64,000 nt of DNA from Bacillus litorisediminis (GCF_022808645.1 NZ_JAKZKT010000019.1:20419-84418); one strand, 5' to 3'. Shown: positions 7,304 through 17,162, numbered from the stretch's first letter. Program-made: numbers and translations. The notes: generated from the sequence alone by a model not told the origin.

Positions 7304-8563
7304 CTATTGATCGCTTTCTGGTTTTATAGCTTTAAAAGTGAGTAAGCAAGAAAGCAAGCAAAGAACTAAAAAAGCTCCAAATATCCAGCTTTTTTGTGTG
7401 TTCATAAGAAGGGCTACAATCGGTGGCCCTGCTGCAACTCCAACAAATCTCATGGAGCTATAAAGAGACGTAATGGTTCCTCGCTGCTGCTTTTCAACCC
7501 CCTCTGTTATCAATGCATCCAGTGAGGGCAAAGCCACACCAATCCCGATTCCGCCAATCGTAAAAAGAACAATTAAATACCACAGTTTAGTTGAGAAAAT
7601 AACGAGAAACCCTGTTACTCCCAATGCGAAAACCCCAAAAAAAGTCAACCATTTCATTAAAACTTTATTTTTCTTAATGACTTTTCCAGTAATATACGAT
7701 GCTAAACATAAAGCCCCGAGCGGGATCGCCAAGTAAAAACCTTTTTGGATATCTTTGATATTATATTGATCCTCAAATATTTTGGAAAGATAGAATAGCT
7801 CTCCGAATAAAACAAGCATTAAAATACAGCCAATAAAAAAGATTGAAAAAAGCCATTTTCCATCTACCTGAAAGATTTTCTTTATATTGATTAAGAAATA
7901 ATCAAAACTGACTACTTCCTGATCTTTTTTCGGTGTTTTAACCAGTATCATAACCATTAATATGGTAATCGCACAAAAAATTGGAAAAGCAAAGAACGGC
8001 GTAAACCAAACAATCGCTGCAAGCACAGCCCCGAGGACCGGACTTAAAACTTTTCCAAAAGTATTGGCCGTTTCAATGATTCCTAAAGCACTGCTAACAT
8101 CTTCTTCCTTTCGGAACATATCACCTACAAGAGGCAAAACGATAGGAAAAGCTCCTGCTGCACCCACTCCTTGCAAAAGCCGGCCGAACAAAATAAATAG
8201 ATAGGCTGAGTCGAACAGCCATCCAGCTATACCAGAAATCAGTCCTCCGGCTGCTGCAATAATTAAGCTTGGGATAATGATTTTCTTTCTTCCCCATTTA
8301 TCAGACAAAAATCCTGCAATTGGAATGAAAATAATGGCGACAATTGAGTAGACCGTAATAATTAAACTAGATTGAAAAGGGCTTATATTCAATTCCTTTT
8401 CCATTGTAGGAAGGACTGGTAAAAGCATGGAGTTACCAAGAGTCATCACTAGTGGAATCGATGCTATTGAAACAATGGCCCATTTTTGCTGATGGTTTTT
8501 TTTATCTGTAATACTCTTAGGGTCAGTAAATTCAGCACCATTCAAGCCTTCTATATGTTCCAT
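7304..8563 (-). CDS. MFS transporter, drug/siderophore exporter type
   Basis: A 419-aa membrane protein with about 12 hydrophobic helices. It has an N-terminal MFS motif GFLSDKWGRKK after helix 2 (about residues 80-90) and a second conserved segment FGRLLQGVGAAG in helix 4. These features place it among proton-driven multidrug exporters (DHA1 type). The start is at 8563, because AAAGAGGGG lies 7 bases upstream of that ATG. The bacillibactin exporter YmfD belongs to the same broad group and the gene lies near the FsrA-like locus, but I found no Fur box in front of it. A siderophore role is therefore only a possibility. Confidence 0.85.
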   Translation of the reverse strand: MEHIEGLNGAEFTDPKSITDKKNHQQKWAIVSIASIPLVMTLGNSMLLPVLPTMEKELNISPFQSSLIITVYSIVAIIFIPIAGFLSDKWGRKKIIIPSLIIAAAGGLISGIAGWLFDSAYLFILFGRLLQGVGAAGAFPIVLPLVGDMFRKEEDVSSALGIIETANTFGKVLSPVLGAVLAAIVWFTPFFAFPIFCAITILMVMILVKTPKKDQEVVSFDYFLINIKKIFQVDGKWLFSIFFIGCILMLVLFGELFYLSKIFEDQYNIKDIQKGFYLAIPLGALCLASYITGKVIKKNKVLMKWLTFFGVFALGVTGFLVIFSTKLWYLIVLFTIGGIGIGVALPSLDALITEGVEKQQRGTITSLYSSMRFVGVAAGPPIVALLMNTQKSWIFGAFLVLCLLSCLLTFKAIKPESDQ

Positions 8564-8669
8564 GATCAATCCCCTCTTTAAAAAAATCATTATTCTTAAT
8601 ATGAACCGGAGTTAATAAAAATATTGACTGATTCTAAAGAGGGGGACTTCCATTTTTTTAATATTGTTG

Positions 8670-8698
8670 TTGACTTTTTTATTTTCCCGTAATATGAT
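8670..8698 (+). promoter_or_regulatory. Sigma-A promoter of the trp operon
   Basis: TTGACT (8670-8675), 17 bases, TATGAT (8693-8698). It lies directly upstream of the first T-box leader, giving a leader transcript of about 600 nt before trpE. Confidence 0.8.
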
Positions 8699-8724
8699 AA
8701 TAAACAAATTCATTACGGTAAAGC

Positions 8725-8973
8725 GATGATGAAGAGTAGTAACTAGTCAAAGTTTCTTTAGAGAGCTGGTGGTTGGTGTAAACCAGTGTAACCGGCTAGT
8801 GAATGGACTTCTGAGCATCCAAACTGAAATCCTTTAAGAGAGTAGGATTTGGCGATCGGCCTGTTCGTTACAATGGGCAATCATTCATATTGGATGATAA
8901 AGTGAGCTTTTTAGCTAATAAAGGTGGCACCGCGGGGTACTTCGTCCTTTCAGGGAGGGAGTACCCCTTTTTG
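8725..8973 (+). promoter_or_regulatory. T-box leader 1 (tRNA-Trp specific)
   Basis: Contains the T-box core GGTGGCACCGCGG (8923-8935) that pairs with the free acceptor end of uncharged tRNA, the distal stem I AGAGAG motif near 8760, and a specifier loop reading TGAATGGAC with the codon TGG (Trp) at 8804-8806. A terminator follows: GGGGTACT and AGTACCCC (8934-8941, 8960-8967), then five T. Uncharged tRNA-Trp should favour the antiterminator and allow transcription to continue into the second T-box. Confidence 0.9.
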
Positions 8974-9000
8974 CATTCATCATCAATCAATATGGAAACT

Positions 9001-9270
9001 CGATGATTGAGAATAGTAAGAAGCATCGCATCTTTAACAGAGAGTCAGGGATGGTGGAATCCTGACAAAGAACAGCTTCTGAATGGACTCATGAGACATC
9101 CTTTGAAACGTTTGGAGTAGAAGGATGCGGACTCCGCCGTTATCCGGGACAGGAATTGTCTTTGTGCAATCCCTGAATGAGCGGGAGCAAGCGTGCTCCA
9201 ACTAGAGGTGGTACCGCGGTAATTCGTCCTCTTCTTGTACAATTTTTGTACAGGAAGAGGACTTTTTTTT
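9001..9270 (+). promoter_or_regulatory. T-box leader 2 (tRNA-Trp specific)
   Basis: A complete second T-box in tandem. The core GGTGGTACCGCGG is at 9208-9220, stem I has an AGAGAG motif near 9040, and the specifier region GAATGGACTC again presents TGG at 9084-9086. The terminator pairs GTCCTCTTCTTGTAC (9226-9240) with a complementary arm ending GAAGAGGAC (about 9247-9262), followed by eight T. trpE starts 44 bases later. Two leaders in series mean two independent charging checks on one operon. Confidence 0.9.
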
Positions 9271-9313
9271 ACTTAGAATTAGCCTGAGCTTTAGAAAGGA
9301 GAGTTTAGTTTAG

Positions 9314-10696
9314 ATGAGGAAAGAGCAGGGTGTTTTTATTCATGTGGAAGAGATTGAAGGAGACACGTTAACTCCAATTGCAATCTTTCAACAAATTCCC
9401 GGAAAAAAGAAATGCTTGTTGGAAAGTTCCAGCAAGCACCAAGAAAACGGACGCTTTTCTTTTATTGCGGCCAACCCTTATCTAGAAATAAAGTCAAAGG
9501 GTGAGACAAATGAAATTATTAAAAGCAATCAAAGTAAAGAAATTAAAAATGGCCATACGATTCCTCTTTTAAAAGAGCTGATCCCACACATTGAATCAAT
9601 GCCGAACTATCCATTTGTTGGCGGTGCAGTTGGAGTAATTGGCTATGATATCATTCGCCAATATGAAAACATTGGGACTATTATCAAGGATTCTATGCAG
9701 CTTCCTGATGCCCATTTAATGGTGTATCAAGATGTCTGTATCTATGATCATCTCATGGAAAAAGTAATCCTTATCGCTGTTTCTTTTACCAGTGAAGAGG
9801 ATTCAAGAGCACGCCTTAAAGAAGTAAAAAATAGCTTGGAAAACCAACAGCCTGTTCATGCAAAAGATTACTTTAAAACAACGGCGGTCCAATCCAATAT
9901 TAGCAAAGAACAATTTATTGCTAATGTTCAAAAGGCGAAATCCCTGATTCAGAAAGGTGATATATTTCAGGTTGTGTTATCGCAAAGACTTGAAAGCTCT
10001 TTTGAAGGAGAGCCATTTACATTTTATCGTGAATTAAGAAGATCAAATCCGTCTCCATATATGTTTTATATTGATTTTTCAGATTATATCGTACTTGGAG
10101 CATCACCCGAGAGTTTGCTGAAAACAGAAGGCAATGTGATGATATCAAACCCAATTGCAGGAACAAGGCCACGGGGAAAAACGGCTGAAGAAGATGAGTT
10201 TCTGAAACAAGAGCTCTTAGCTGATGAAAAAGAAAGAGCGGAGCATGATATGCTCGTTGATTTGAGCCGAAATGACCTGGGCAGGGTAGCTAAGATCGGA
10301 TCGGTTCAAGTTTCACGATATATGGAAGTTGAAAAATTTCAGCATGTCATGCATCTTGTCTCAGAAGTAAAAGGCGTGTTAAGAGATGAGGTTCATCCTT
10401 TAGATGCTTTAGCAGTCTCTCTTCCAGCCGGCACGGTTTCAGGAGCACCTAAAATTAGAGCAATGACAATTTTAAATGAACTTGAACAAGAAAAACGCGG
10501 GTTATATTCCGGAGCAGTCGGTTACGTATCGTTTAATGGAAAGATGGACTTCGCTCTTGCTATCAGAACTATGATTATTAAAGGGAATCAAGCCTATGTT
10601 CAGGCAGGGGCCGGCATAGTGTTTGACTCTGATCCTGAAAAAGAATATCAGGAAACACTAGACAAGGCTCGTTCATTGCTGGAGGTAAAATCATGA
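9314..10696 (+). CDS. trpE: Anthranilate synthase component I
   Basis: Converts chorismate and ammonia (from TrpG) to anthranilate, the first step of Trp synthesis. It is a 460-aa chorismate-binding enzyme. The N-terminal LLESSSKHQENGRFSFIA contains the Ser-rich Trp-feedback site. The catalytic C-terminal half shows GDIFQVVLSQR, NPSPYMFY, PIAGTRPRG, DLGRV and LPAGTVSGAPKIRAM. The start ATG follows AAAGGAGAG by about 10 bases. Its stop overlaps the trpG start (ATGA), indicating translational coupling. It is first in trpEGDCFBA. Confidence 0.96.
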   Translation: MRKEQGVFIHVEEIEGDTLTPIAIFQQIPGKKKCLLESSSKHQENGRFSFIAANPYLEIKSKGETNEIIKSNQSKEIKNGHTIPLLKELIPHIESMPNYPFVGGAVGVIGYDIIRQYENIGTIIKDSMQLPDAHLMVYQDVCIYDHLMEKVILIAVSFTSEEDSRARLKEVKNSLENQQPVHAKDYFKTTAVQSNISKEQFIANVQKAKSLIQKGDIFQVVLSQRLESSFEGEPFTFYRELRRSNPSPYMFYIDFSDYIVLGASPESLLKTEGNVMISNPIAGTRPRGKTAEEDEFLKQELLADEKERAEHDMLVDLSRNDLGRVAKIGSVQVSRYMEVEKFQHVMHLVSEVKGVLRDEVHPLDALAVSLPAGTVSGAPKIRAMTILNELEQEKRGLYSGAVGYVSFNGKMDFALAIRTMIIKGNQAYVQAGAGIVFDSDPEKEYQETLDKARSLLEVKS

Positions 10697-11301
10697 TTTT
10701 ACTGATTGATAATTATGATTCATTCACATTTAACCTTTACCAGATGATTGCTTTAGAAGAGGAAGTCGTCGTTTATAGAAATGATGAAATTTCAATTGAT
10801 GATATAGTTCGGATAAACCCAGATAGAATTGTAATATCTCCAGGACCAGGGAGACCAGAAGATGCAGGAATATGTGTCGATGTGATTAAAAGGTTTGGGA
10901 GTGAAATCCCGATTTTAGGTGTTTGTTTAGGACATCAGGCCATTGGGTTAGCTTATGGCGGCAAGGTGATTCAGGCAAACTTTATCAAACACGGGAAAAG
11001 GTCCAAGATTCGGCATGATAAAGCGGGGCTGTTTTCGGATGTGTCCAATCCATTAGAGGTTATGCGCTACCATTCATTGGTAGTGGATCGAAAAACACTT
11101 CCGCTTGAATTAACAGTAACGGCTGAATCGGTTGATGATCACGAAATTATGGCACTTAAACATCAGTTGTATCCAGTCTATGGCGTACAATTTCATCCTG
11201 AATCGATAGGAACGGATAGCGGGAACAAGCTGATTGAAAACTTTTTAAAAGAATGCAGGAGGACGGTCAACCATGCAAAAATTTTTACTGAAACTAAGTG
11301 A
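10693..11301 (+). CDS. trpG: Anthranilate synthase glutamine amidotransferase component
   Basis: Releases ammonia from glutamine for TrpE; it may also serve 4-amino-4-deoxychorismate synthase, as the amphibolic TrpG/PabA of Bacillus does. A class I amidotransferase: the nucleophile is Cys78 in GVCLGHQ, and the His-Glu pair lies in QFHPESI near residue 168. 202 aa. It overlaps trpE by 4 bases and trpD by 29 bases. In B. subtilis the gene lies in the folate operon, whereas here it is inside the trp operon. Whether a separate pabA exists cannot be seen. Confidence 0.94.
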   Translation: MILLIDNYDSFTFNLYQMIALEEEVVVYRNDEISIDDIVRINPDRIVISPGPGRPEDAGICVDVIKRFGSEIPILGVCLGHQAIGLAYGGKVIQANFIKHGKRSKIRHDKAGLFSDVSNPLEVMRYHSLVVDRKTLPLELTVTAESVDDHEIMALKHQLYPVYGVQFHPESIGTDSGNKLIENFLKECRRTVNHAKIFTETK

Positions 11302-12292
11302 GGGATCTTCATTATCAAAGGTCGAAATGAAAATAGCAGCGGGAGAAATGTTTCATGAACAAACGACTGAAAGTGAAATCGCAGCTTTGCTGATGGCGCT
11401 TAAGTTAAAGGGAGAAACAGTTGAAGAAATTACAGGGCTTGTCGAGGCATTGCTTGAGAAGGCAATCTCGTTTCCAAAAAAGATACCAGGGTTAATGGAT
11501 AATTGCGGAACGGGAGGGGATCGTTCAAAGAGCTTTAATATAAGTACAACATCCGCATTTGTTTTAGCTGGTGCGGGTGTAAAGGTGGCAAAGCATGGAA
11601 ATAGAAGTATTACATCCCGTTCCGGCAGTGCCGATGTGTTAGAAAACCTTGGTGTTTCATTAACGATGTCGCCTTCTGAAGTAGAGAAAACGATTGAACA
11701 GGTAGGCATTGCGTTCCTATTTGCACCTCATGTCCATCCGATGATGAAAAAGATTATGAATGTGCGCAGGTCGCTGAATATCCCTACGATTTTTAATCTG
11801 ATAGGTCCACTAACGAATCCGCTTCCATTAGAAACACAAGTGATTGGCATTTATAGAAAAGATCTCCTTACTGTTTTTGCTGAAGTTCTTAGAAACTTGG
11901 GGAGAAAAAGAGCAGTGCTTTTATATGGTGCAGGAGGTTTAGACGAAGCGACCCTTGTCGGTGAAAATGTATATGTTCTACTTGATAACGGAAAAATTAC
12001 AGAACATACCCTTTCACCGGAAGATGTAGGCTTAAAACGAGCTGGAAAGGAAGAGATTGTTGGCGGAGATGCGAGTCAAAATGCAAAAATCTTGCGGGAT
12101 ATTCTGCTGGGGAAAGAAGGACCGCATTTGGACACGGTTTTATTAAATGCCGGAATCGGGTTATTTGCGAGCGGGATGGTCATGACTATTCAAGAAGGGA
12201 TTCATGAAGCTAGAAAAAGCATTTTTTCTGGTAAAGCTTATGAAACATTAGAAAAATTGATACATGTCAGCAGTAAAAGAGAGGTAATATAA
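11273..12292 (+). CDS. trpD: Anthranilate phosphoribosyltransferase
   Basis: Transfers the phosphoribosyl group from PRPP to anthranilate, the second step. The PRPP/Mg site CGTGGDRSKSFNIST is at about residues 78-92 and KHGNRSITSRSGSADVLE follows, both diagnostic. 339 aa, normal length. AGGAGG before ATG 11273 lies inside the end of trpG, so the 29-base overlap is real. trpC starts immediately after its stop codon. Confidence 0.96.
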   Translation: MQKFLLKLSEGSSLSKVEMKIAAGEMFHEQTTESEIAALLMALKLKGETVEEITGLVEALLEKAISFPKKIPGLMDNCGTGGDRSKSFNISTTSAFVLAGAGVKVAKHGNRSITSRSGSADVLENLGVSLTMSPSEVEKTIEQVGIAFLFAPHVHPMMKKIMNVRRSLNIPTIFNLIGPLTNPLPLETQVIGIYRKDLLTVFAEVLRNLGRKRAVLLYGAGGLDEATLVGENVYVLLDNGKITEHTLSPEDVGLKRAGKEEIVGGDASQNAKILRDILLGKEGPHLDTVLLNAGIGLFASGMVMTIQEGIHEARKSIFSGKAYETLEKLIHVSSKREVI

Positions 12293-13078
12293 ATGACATC
12301 AATTTTGGAAGAAATTCTCGCTGTTAAACAAAAAGAAGTAGAACGGCTGAAAGATGTAAACACATGGAATTTTCCGGAGGATCCAAAGGAGGCATATGCC
12401 TTAACGAAAGTATTAAAGGGAAAAAAAAATGTGAGTATCATTGCTGAATTTAAACGAGCTTCACCATCAAAGGGAATCATTAATGCAAACCTAGATCCTG
12501 TTAAACAAGCTGTTGCTTATAAAGAAAATGGAGCTGATGCCATATCGGTTTTAACCGATTCAACTTTTTTTAAAGGAAGCTATTATGATTTGCAGGATGT
12601 TCAAAATGCAGTAGACCTGCCAGTTTTATGCAAAGACTTTGTCATTGATGAGGTGCAAATCCATCGTGCTCTTCATGTTGGTGCTACAGTCGTTTTGCTG
12701 ATTGCTGCTGCTCTGTCTGATCAAAAGCTAAAACAGCTCTTTCGTTATGCCTCTTCGTTGAGCCTTGATGCGATTGTTGAGGTACATAATGAAGAAGAGC
12801 TAGAGAGAGCATTAGAAATCGATGCCTCTATTATTGGGGTCAACAACCGAGATTTGAAGACATTTAATATTGACTTATCGACATCAGAAAAGTTAGGACC
12901 TGTGATTCGAAGAGAAGGAAAGTTTTTTATTGCGGAAAGCGGGATTCATACAAAAGAAGATGTAATCCGTGTTCGGGACGCAGGGGCTCATGCGATTTTA
13001 GTCGGAGAGGCATTTATGACTAGCAAATCAGTGAAAGATACGATTATGGACTTTAAAGTTCCGGTATTAAAAGGGTGA
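12293..13078 (+). CDS. trpC: Indole-3-glycerol phosphate synthase
   Basis: Ring closure of carboxyphenylamino-deoxyribulose phosphate to indole-3-glycerol phosphate. A TIM barrel of 261 aa with IIAEFKRASPSKG (catalytic Lys), LCKDFVIDE, IGVNNRDLKTF and IAESGIHT. The ribosome site GAGAGG lies within the trpD terminus. It is a separate gene from trpF, not a fusion as in enterobacteria. Confidence 0.96.
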   Translation: MTSILEEILAVKQKEVERLKDVNTWNFPEDPKEAYALTKVLKGKKNVSIIAEFKRASPSKGIINANLDPVKQAVAYKENGADAISVLTDSTFFKGSYYDLQDVQNAVDLPVLCKDFVIDEVQIHRALHVGATVVLLIAAALSDQKLKQLFRYASSLSLDAIVEVHNEEELERALEIDASIIGVNNRDLKTFNIDLSTSEKLGPVIRREGKFFIAESGIHTKEDVIRVRDAGAHAILVGEAFMTSKSVKDTIMDFKVPVLKG

Positions 13079-13083
13079 ATGAG

Positions 13084-13701
13084 ATGAAAGTAAAAATTTG
13101 CGGATTATCGGATGAACAGGCCGTTTACGCTGCTGTTTCTAACGGCGCAGATGCAATTGGCTTTGTTTTTGCCAAAAGTAAAAGAAAAGTTGATCCCTAC
13201 ACAGTTGCAGATATAACGAAAGCTGTTCCTGCAAGTGTTCAAAAAGTCGGAGTATTTGTCAACGAAACGAAAGAGAATATTGAGGAAATCGCGCAACTGT
13301 GCAGGCTCGACCTTATACAATTGCATGGAGATGAAAGTGAAGAGTTTGCGACCAGCTTGTCTTATCCTATTATTAAGGCATTTGGCATCAGCAGCCAGGA
13401 AGATTTAGAAAGGGCGAAATCCTATCCGGCGGAATATGTGCTACTCGATAGTCCTAAAGGTAAATATCGGGGCGGGAATGGGACTTCATTTGATTGGAAT
13501 CTTCTCAAAAGGTCCGATTTCCCACAAAAAATCATTATTGCGGGCGGACTCAATGAACATAATGTGCAAAGTTTGCTTGATAAGGTAACCCCTTTTATGG
13601 TCGATGTCTCAAGTGGTGTCGAAACGGACGGGAAGAAAGATTTAAATAAAATAAAAAGATTCATAGAAAAAGTAAAACAGACAGAGGAGGCAGTAGAATG
13701 A
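13084..13701 (+). CDS. trpF: Phosphoribosylanthranilate isomerase
   Basis: Amadori rearrangement of phosphoribosylanthranilate. A single TIM-barrel domain beginning MKVKICGL (catalytic Cys) with AIGFVFA, QLHGDE and the phosphate-binding [11 protein letters not shown]. The start at 13084 is preferred because AAGGG at 13071-13075 lies 8 bases before it. The in-frame GTG at 13075 overlaps that site and the trpC stop. 205 aa, normal. It overlaps trpB by 4 bases (ATGA). Confidence 0.94.
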   Translation: MKVKICGLSDEQAVYAAVSNGADAIGFVFAKSKRKVDPYTVADITKAVPASVQKVGVFVNETKENIEEIAQLCRLDLIQLHGDESEEFATSLSYPIIKAFGISSQEDLERAKSYPAEYVLLDSPKGKYRGGNGTSFDWNLLKRSDFPQKIIIAGGLNEHNVQSLLDKVTPFMVDVSSGVETDGKKDLNKIKRFIEKVKQTEEAVE

Positions 13702-14903
13702 AACCATATACATTACCAAACCAGACAGGTCATTTTGGAAAATTTGGGGGACGCTATATTCCAGAAACTCTGATGCAGGCAGTCCTTGAATTAGAGGATG
13801 CTTATAAGGCGGCACAGGAAGATCCGGACTTTCAAAAAGAGCTTGATTACTATTTAAAACAGTATGTCGGACGGGAAACTCCCCTTTATTTTGCTGAACA
13901 CTTAACGAAGCAAGTCGCGGGTGCAAAGATTTATTTAAAACGGGAAGATTTAAACCATACGGGTGCCCATAAAATTAACAACACAATTGGTCAGGCATTA
14001 CTGGCAGTCAGGATGGGGAAAAGAAAGATTGTTGCAGAAACAGGAGCGGGACAGCATGGTGTTGCCACGGCAACGGTTTGTGCCCTTTTAAACTTAGAAT
14101 GTGTCGTGTTTATGGGGTCTGAAGATGTTCGCAGACAAAGGCTGAACGTATTTAGAATGGAGCTTCTCGGTGCGAAAGTGGTAAGCGTAGAGCAAGGGAG
14201 CGGAACACTAAAAGATGCGGTGAATGAAGCATTGCGATATTGGGTGACAAATGTGGAAGATACCCATTATATTATTGGTTCTGTTTTAGGGCCTCATCCA
14301 TTTCCTAAAATCGTTCGTGATTTTCAAAGTGTAATAGGAAAAGAGACAAAAGAACAGATATTACGTAAAGAAGGGAAGCTCCCTGATGCGATTGTTGCCT
14401 GCATTGGCGGAGGAAGCAACGCGATTGGTATGTTTTATCCGTTTATTGAGGAAGAGAATGTAAAGCTATATGGAATTGAAGCCGCTGGTTCGGGGATTGA
14501 AACCGGTCTCCATGCCGCATCATTGACTGAAGGAAAAGTTGGAGTTCTACATGGTTCGATGATGTATCTCCTGCAAAATGAAGACGGGCAGATTCAAGAA
14601 GCTCATTCGATTTCAGCGGGATTGGATTATCCTGGAGTTGGTCCAGAACATAGCTATCTGCATGAGGCCGGAAGAGTCCAATATCATTCCATTACGGATG
14701 AGGAAGCTTTGGAAGGGTTTCAGCTTCTTTCCAAAACAGAAGGGATTATTCCAGCCTTAGAAAGCTCACATGCTGTTGCCTACGCAGTTAAGCTTGCAAA
14801 AGTGATGGATCCCGACCAGTCTTTAGTAATCTGTCTCTCAGGACGCGGTGATAAAGATGTAGAACAAGTGAAATCCTTTTTAGGGGGCCGGGCAAATGGG
14901 TAA
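13698..14903 (+). CDS. trpB: Tryptophan synthase beta chain
   Basis: PLP enzyme that joins indole and serine to give tryptophan. The PLP lysine is in [13 protein letters not shown] (about residue 92), the phosphate cup is [10 protein letters not shown], and the substrate loop ETGAGQHG. 401 aa, typical of the TrpB1 type that works in an alpha2-beta2 complex. AGAGGAGG precedes the start inside trpF. It overlaps trpA by 8 bases. Confidence 0.97.
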   Translation: MKPYTLPNQTGHFGKFGGRYIPETLMQAVLELEDAYKAAQEDPDFQKELDYYLKQYVGRETPLYFAEHLTKQVAGAKIYLKREDLNHTGAHKINNTIGQALLAVRMGKRKIVAETGAGQHGVATATVCALLNLECVVFMGSEDVRRQRLNVFRMELLGAKVVSVEQGSGTLKDAVNEALRYWVTNVEDTHYIIGSVLGPHPFPKIVRDFQSVIGKETKEQILRKEGKLPDAIVACIGGGSNAIGMFYPFIEEENVKLYGIEAAGSGIETGLHAASLTEGKVGVLHGSMMYLLQNEDGQIQEAHSISAGLDYPGVGPEHSYLHEAGRVQYHSITDEEALEGFQLLSKTEGIIPALESSHAVAYAVKLAKVMDPDQSLVICLSGRGDKDVEQVKSFLGGRANG

Positions 14904-15681
14904 AGAACGCATAGAAGCTGCCTTACAGAACGTATTAAGTCAAGGGGATAAAGCATTTGTACCGTATATAATGGCCGGAGACGGCGGATTAAATATGTTA
15001 GAAAAAAAGCTTTTATTTTTGCAAGACAATGGAGCGACGCTTATCGAGCTTGGCGTTCCATTTTCAGATCCTGTTGCTGACGGACCGACAATCCAGGCTG
15101 CCGGTATTCGTGCACGATCAGGCGGGGCAACGTTAGAAAAGATACTGAATCAATTAAAATCGATCAGAAATCATATTCATGTTCCTATAGTCCTGATGAC
15201 TTATATCAATCCATTGCTGCAATTTGGGATTGAGCGGCTCGTTAAGGAAGCATCAGAAGCAGGGGTAGATGGATTCATAATTCCCGATGTTCCAATCGAA
15301 GAAGAAGATATCATAGCGCCACAGTTAAAGCGTGCCGGAATCGCCTTGATTCAATTGGTTAGCGTTACCAGCCCAATTGAAAGAATAAAAAGAATAGTAA
15401 ACCAGTCGGACGGATTTGTTTACGCTGTAACGGTAGCAGGGATAACAGGTGCAAGGAAGTCTCTTCAATCGAGGCTGCATCAATATTTGGAGTCGGTTAA
15501 AAAAGTCAGTTCGCTCCCTGTGCTTGCCGGATTTGGTATTTCGACACCCGAACATGTAAGAGACACAACTCAATATTGTGACGGGGTTGTGGTAGGAAGC
15601 AAAGTTATTGATCTATTACAAGAAGGAAATCAGGATGAATTAATTTCGCTAATGAAAGCGAGTCAAAAGATTAGGCAATAG
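14896..15681 (+). CDS. trpA: Tryptophan synthase alpha chain
   Basis: Cleaves indole-3-glycerol phosphate and channels indole to TrpB. The catalytic Glu is in [16 protein letters not shown] (about residues 50-65) and the Asp in [17 protein letters not shown] binds phosphate. 261 aa. Last gene of the operon. No hisC, tyrA or aroE follows, unlike the B. subtilis aromatic supraoperon. Confidence 0.96.
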   Translation: MGKERIEAALQNVLSQGDKAFVPYIMAGDGGLNMLEKKLLFLQDNGATLIELGVPFSDPVADGPTIQAAGIRARSGGATLEKILNQLKSIRNHIHVPIVLMTYINPLLQFGIERLVKEASEAGVDGFIIPDVPIEEEDIIAPQLKRAGIALIQLVSVTSPIERIKRIVNQSDGFVYAVTVAGITGARKSLQSRLHQYLESVKKVSSLPVLAGFGISTPEHVRDTTQYCDGVVVGSKVIDLLQEGNQDELISLMKASQKIRQ

Positions 15682-15687
15682 CAAAAT

Positions 15688-15716
15688 GGCAGTACCTAAA
15701 AAAAGGTACTGCCTTT
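15688..15716 (+). terminator. Probable terminator of the trp operon
   Basis: GGCAGTACC and GGTACTGCC form a perfect 9-bp stem with an A-rich loop, beginning 7 bases after trpA. Only three T follow, so it is a weak example. Confidence 0.6.
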
Positions 15717-15894
15717 GAATGTATAGGAGTATAGATGGGCTGGCAAAAAAGAAATAATGACAGCTTCGTCTCTTAATAGCTGAAAAAAAAGTAATGTGAG
15801 AATCGACTTTATGTTCATTTATTGCAAAATCATTTATTATAATGTCAAACGATTGTTCGAAATTACTTTGTGAAATGGGAGAGAGTGTTAGAGG

Positions 15895-16959
15895 ATGGAT
15901 TGTACACTGCAGCATTATATAAAGGATAAACAAAACTATATTCTTATTGACGTTCGCTCCCCGCAAGAGTATAAAGAAGGGCACATCCCGGATGCAATCA
16001 ATGTTCCTTTATTCACGAATGAGGAAAGAGCTAAGGTTGGAACCACCTATAAACTGCAAGGAAAGCAGCAGGCTCAATGGCTAGGCATGGAGATTGTTTC
16101 CCCTAAAATACCAGACCTTTTGAATCAAATTAAACGGGTAGCAGAAAAGGGGAAAATCCCTTTAATATATTGCTTTCGCGGTGGGTTAAGATCAAGATCG
16201 GTTGCACAATTTTGTGAGTTATCAGGTTTGTCTGTTTCAAGATTAGTGGGAGGCTATAAAGAATACAGAACGTATATTTCAGGGACCCTTGAGCAGCTGA
16301 TTCCTGAGAAAGCTTTTGTTTTGCATGGATTAACGGGCACGGGGAAAACCGAGATCCTGAAGTGCCTTAAAGAAAAAGGCTTGCCTGTGGTGGATCTTGA
16401 AGAGCTCGCAGGCCATAGAGGATCTCTCTTTGGTCATATAGGCTTAGAAGTCAATTCGCAAAGAATGTTTGATGCTTACCTTTATGAAACATTGATCGAG
16501 ATTCAGTCGCACTCCTATTTTATTATGGAAGCCGAGAGTAAAAGAATAGGAAATTCTGTGTTACCCGAACGATTATTGCAAGTTAAAAAAACAGGAATTC
16601 CCATTATCATTAATTGTTCTTTTGAGAATAGGGTAAAAAGAATTATAAATGAATATATTGTTCCCTATGAACAGGAGGAATGGTTTAAGGCTGCTGTAGA
16701 GGAGATACTAGTAAGGCTGTGGAAATACATGCGGGGACAATCAATATGCAAGGATATGAAAGATTCCTGGCAGAAAAAAGACTACCACCAGTTTGTTTCA
16801 TTGCTGCTGGAACATTACTATGACCCTAAGTATCTTCACAAACAAAAGGATTATGATATGGAGACTGGAAGGGTATATACAGTGGACTCAGACCATATTA
16901 ATGAGGCTGCTCTGGCTATTGAAAAAATTGTATCAAAAACAGAATTACACATACGCTAA
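15895..16959 (+). CDS. mnmH: tRNA 2-selenouridine/geranyl-2-thiouridine synthase
   Basis: Modifies 2-thiouridine at the wobble position of certain tRNAs, first to geranyl-thiouridine and then, with selenophosphate, to selenouridine. The N-terminal rhodanese domain carries Cys93 in YCFRGGLRS. The C-terminal P-loop domain has Walker A GLTGTGKT at about residues 145-152. 354 aa, matching the family (YbbB/SelU). ATG 15895 has GGGAGAG about 10 bases upstream. It is monocistronic, and no selD is in the window, so the selenium step depends on genes elsewhere. Confidence 0.93.
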   Translation: MDCTLQHYIKDKQNYILIDVRSPQEYKEGHIPDAINVPLFTNEERAKVGTTYKLQGKQQAQWLGMEIVSPKIPDLLNQIKRVAEKGKIPLIYCFRGGLRSRSVAQFCELSGLSVSRLVGGYKEYRTYISGTLEQLIPEKAFVLHGLTGTGKTEILKCLKEKGLPVVDLEELAGHRGSLFGHIGLEVNSQRMFDAYLYETLIEIQSHSYFIMEAESKRIGNSVLPERLLQVKKTGIPIIINCSFENRVKRIINEYIVPYEQEEWFKAAVEEILVRLWKYMRGQSICKDMKDSWQKKDYHQFVSLLLEHYYDPKYLHKQKDYDMETGRVYTVDSDHINEAALAIEKIVSKTELHIR

Positions 16960-16960
16960 A

Positions 16961-16987
16961 AAGAGCACCTTCGTAGGTGTTCTTTTA
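16961..16987 (+). terminator. Intrinsic terminator after mnmH
   Basis: AAGAGCACC pairs with AGGTGTTCTT (one G-U, short TCGT-type loop), followed by T residues. Confidence 0.75.
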
Positions 16988-17090
16988 ATGTCCTTCAAAA
17001 AAGGAAATACTGCATGATAGTTTATGAAATTAGTTGGATTTATTAATAAGAAACTATTGGCATTTTGCCCCATTAGTAGTAAGATTGTAT

Positions 17091-17162
17091 CGGTTGAAGA
17101 AAACGATTAGAAATATTTTCTCAAAAAAATTTACAGCTGTATTTTCTTGTATTTTTCAACCG
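17091..17162 (+). other. Widely spaced inverted repeat in the odhA upstream region
   Basis: CGGTTGAA (17091-17098) and TTCAACCG (17155-17162) are exact complements 56 bases apart; a second small stem GTAAGA/TCTTAC follows near 17166-17192. The stretch 16990-17217 has no open frame. These pairs may be chance features of an AT-rich region. Confidence 0.3.

Noticed and set aside
8571..8620. Fur box before the MFS exporter, which would suggest a siderophore exporter.
   Set aside because: The AATCATTATTCTTAATATGA stretch matches the Fur consensus poorly in both halves.
8571..9313. A coding gene in the 740-bp gap before trpE (a 65-aa minus-strand frame).
   Set aside because: The gap is fully explained by the trp promoter and two T-box leaders.
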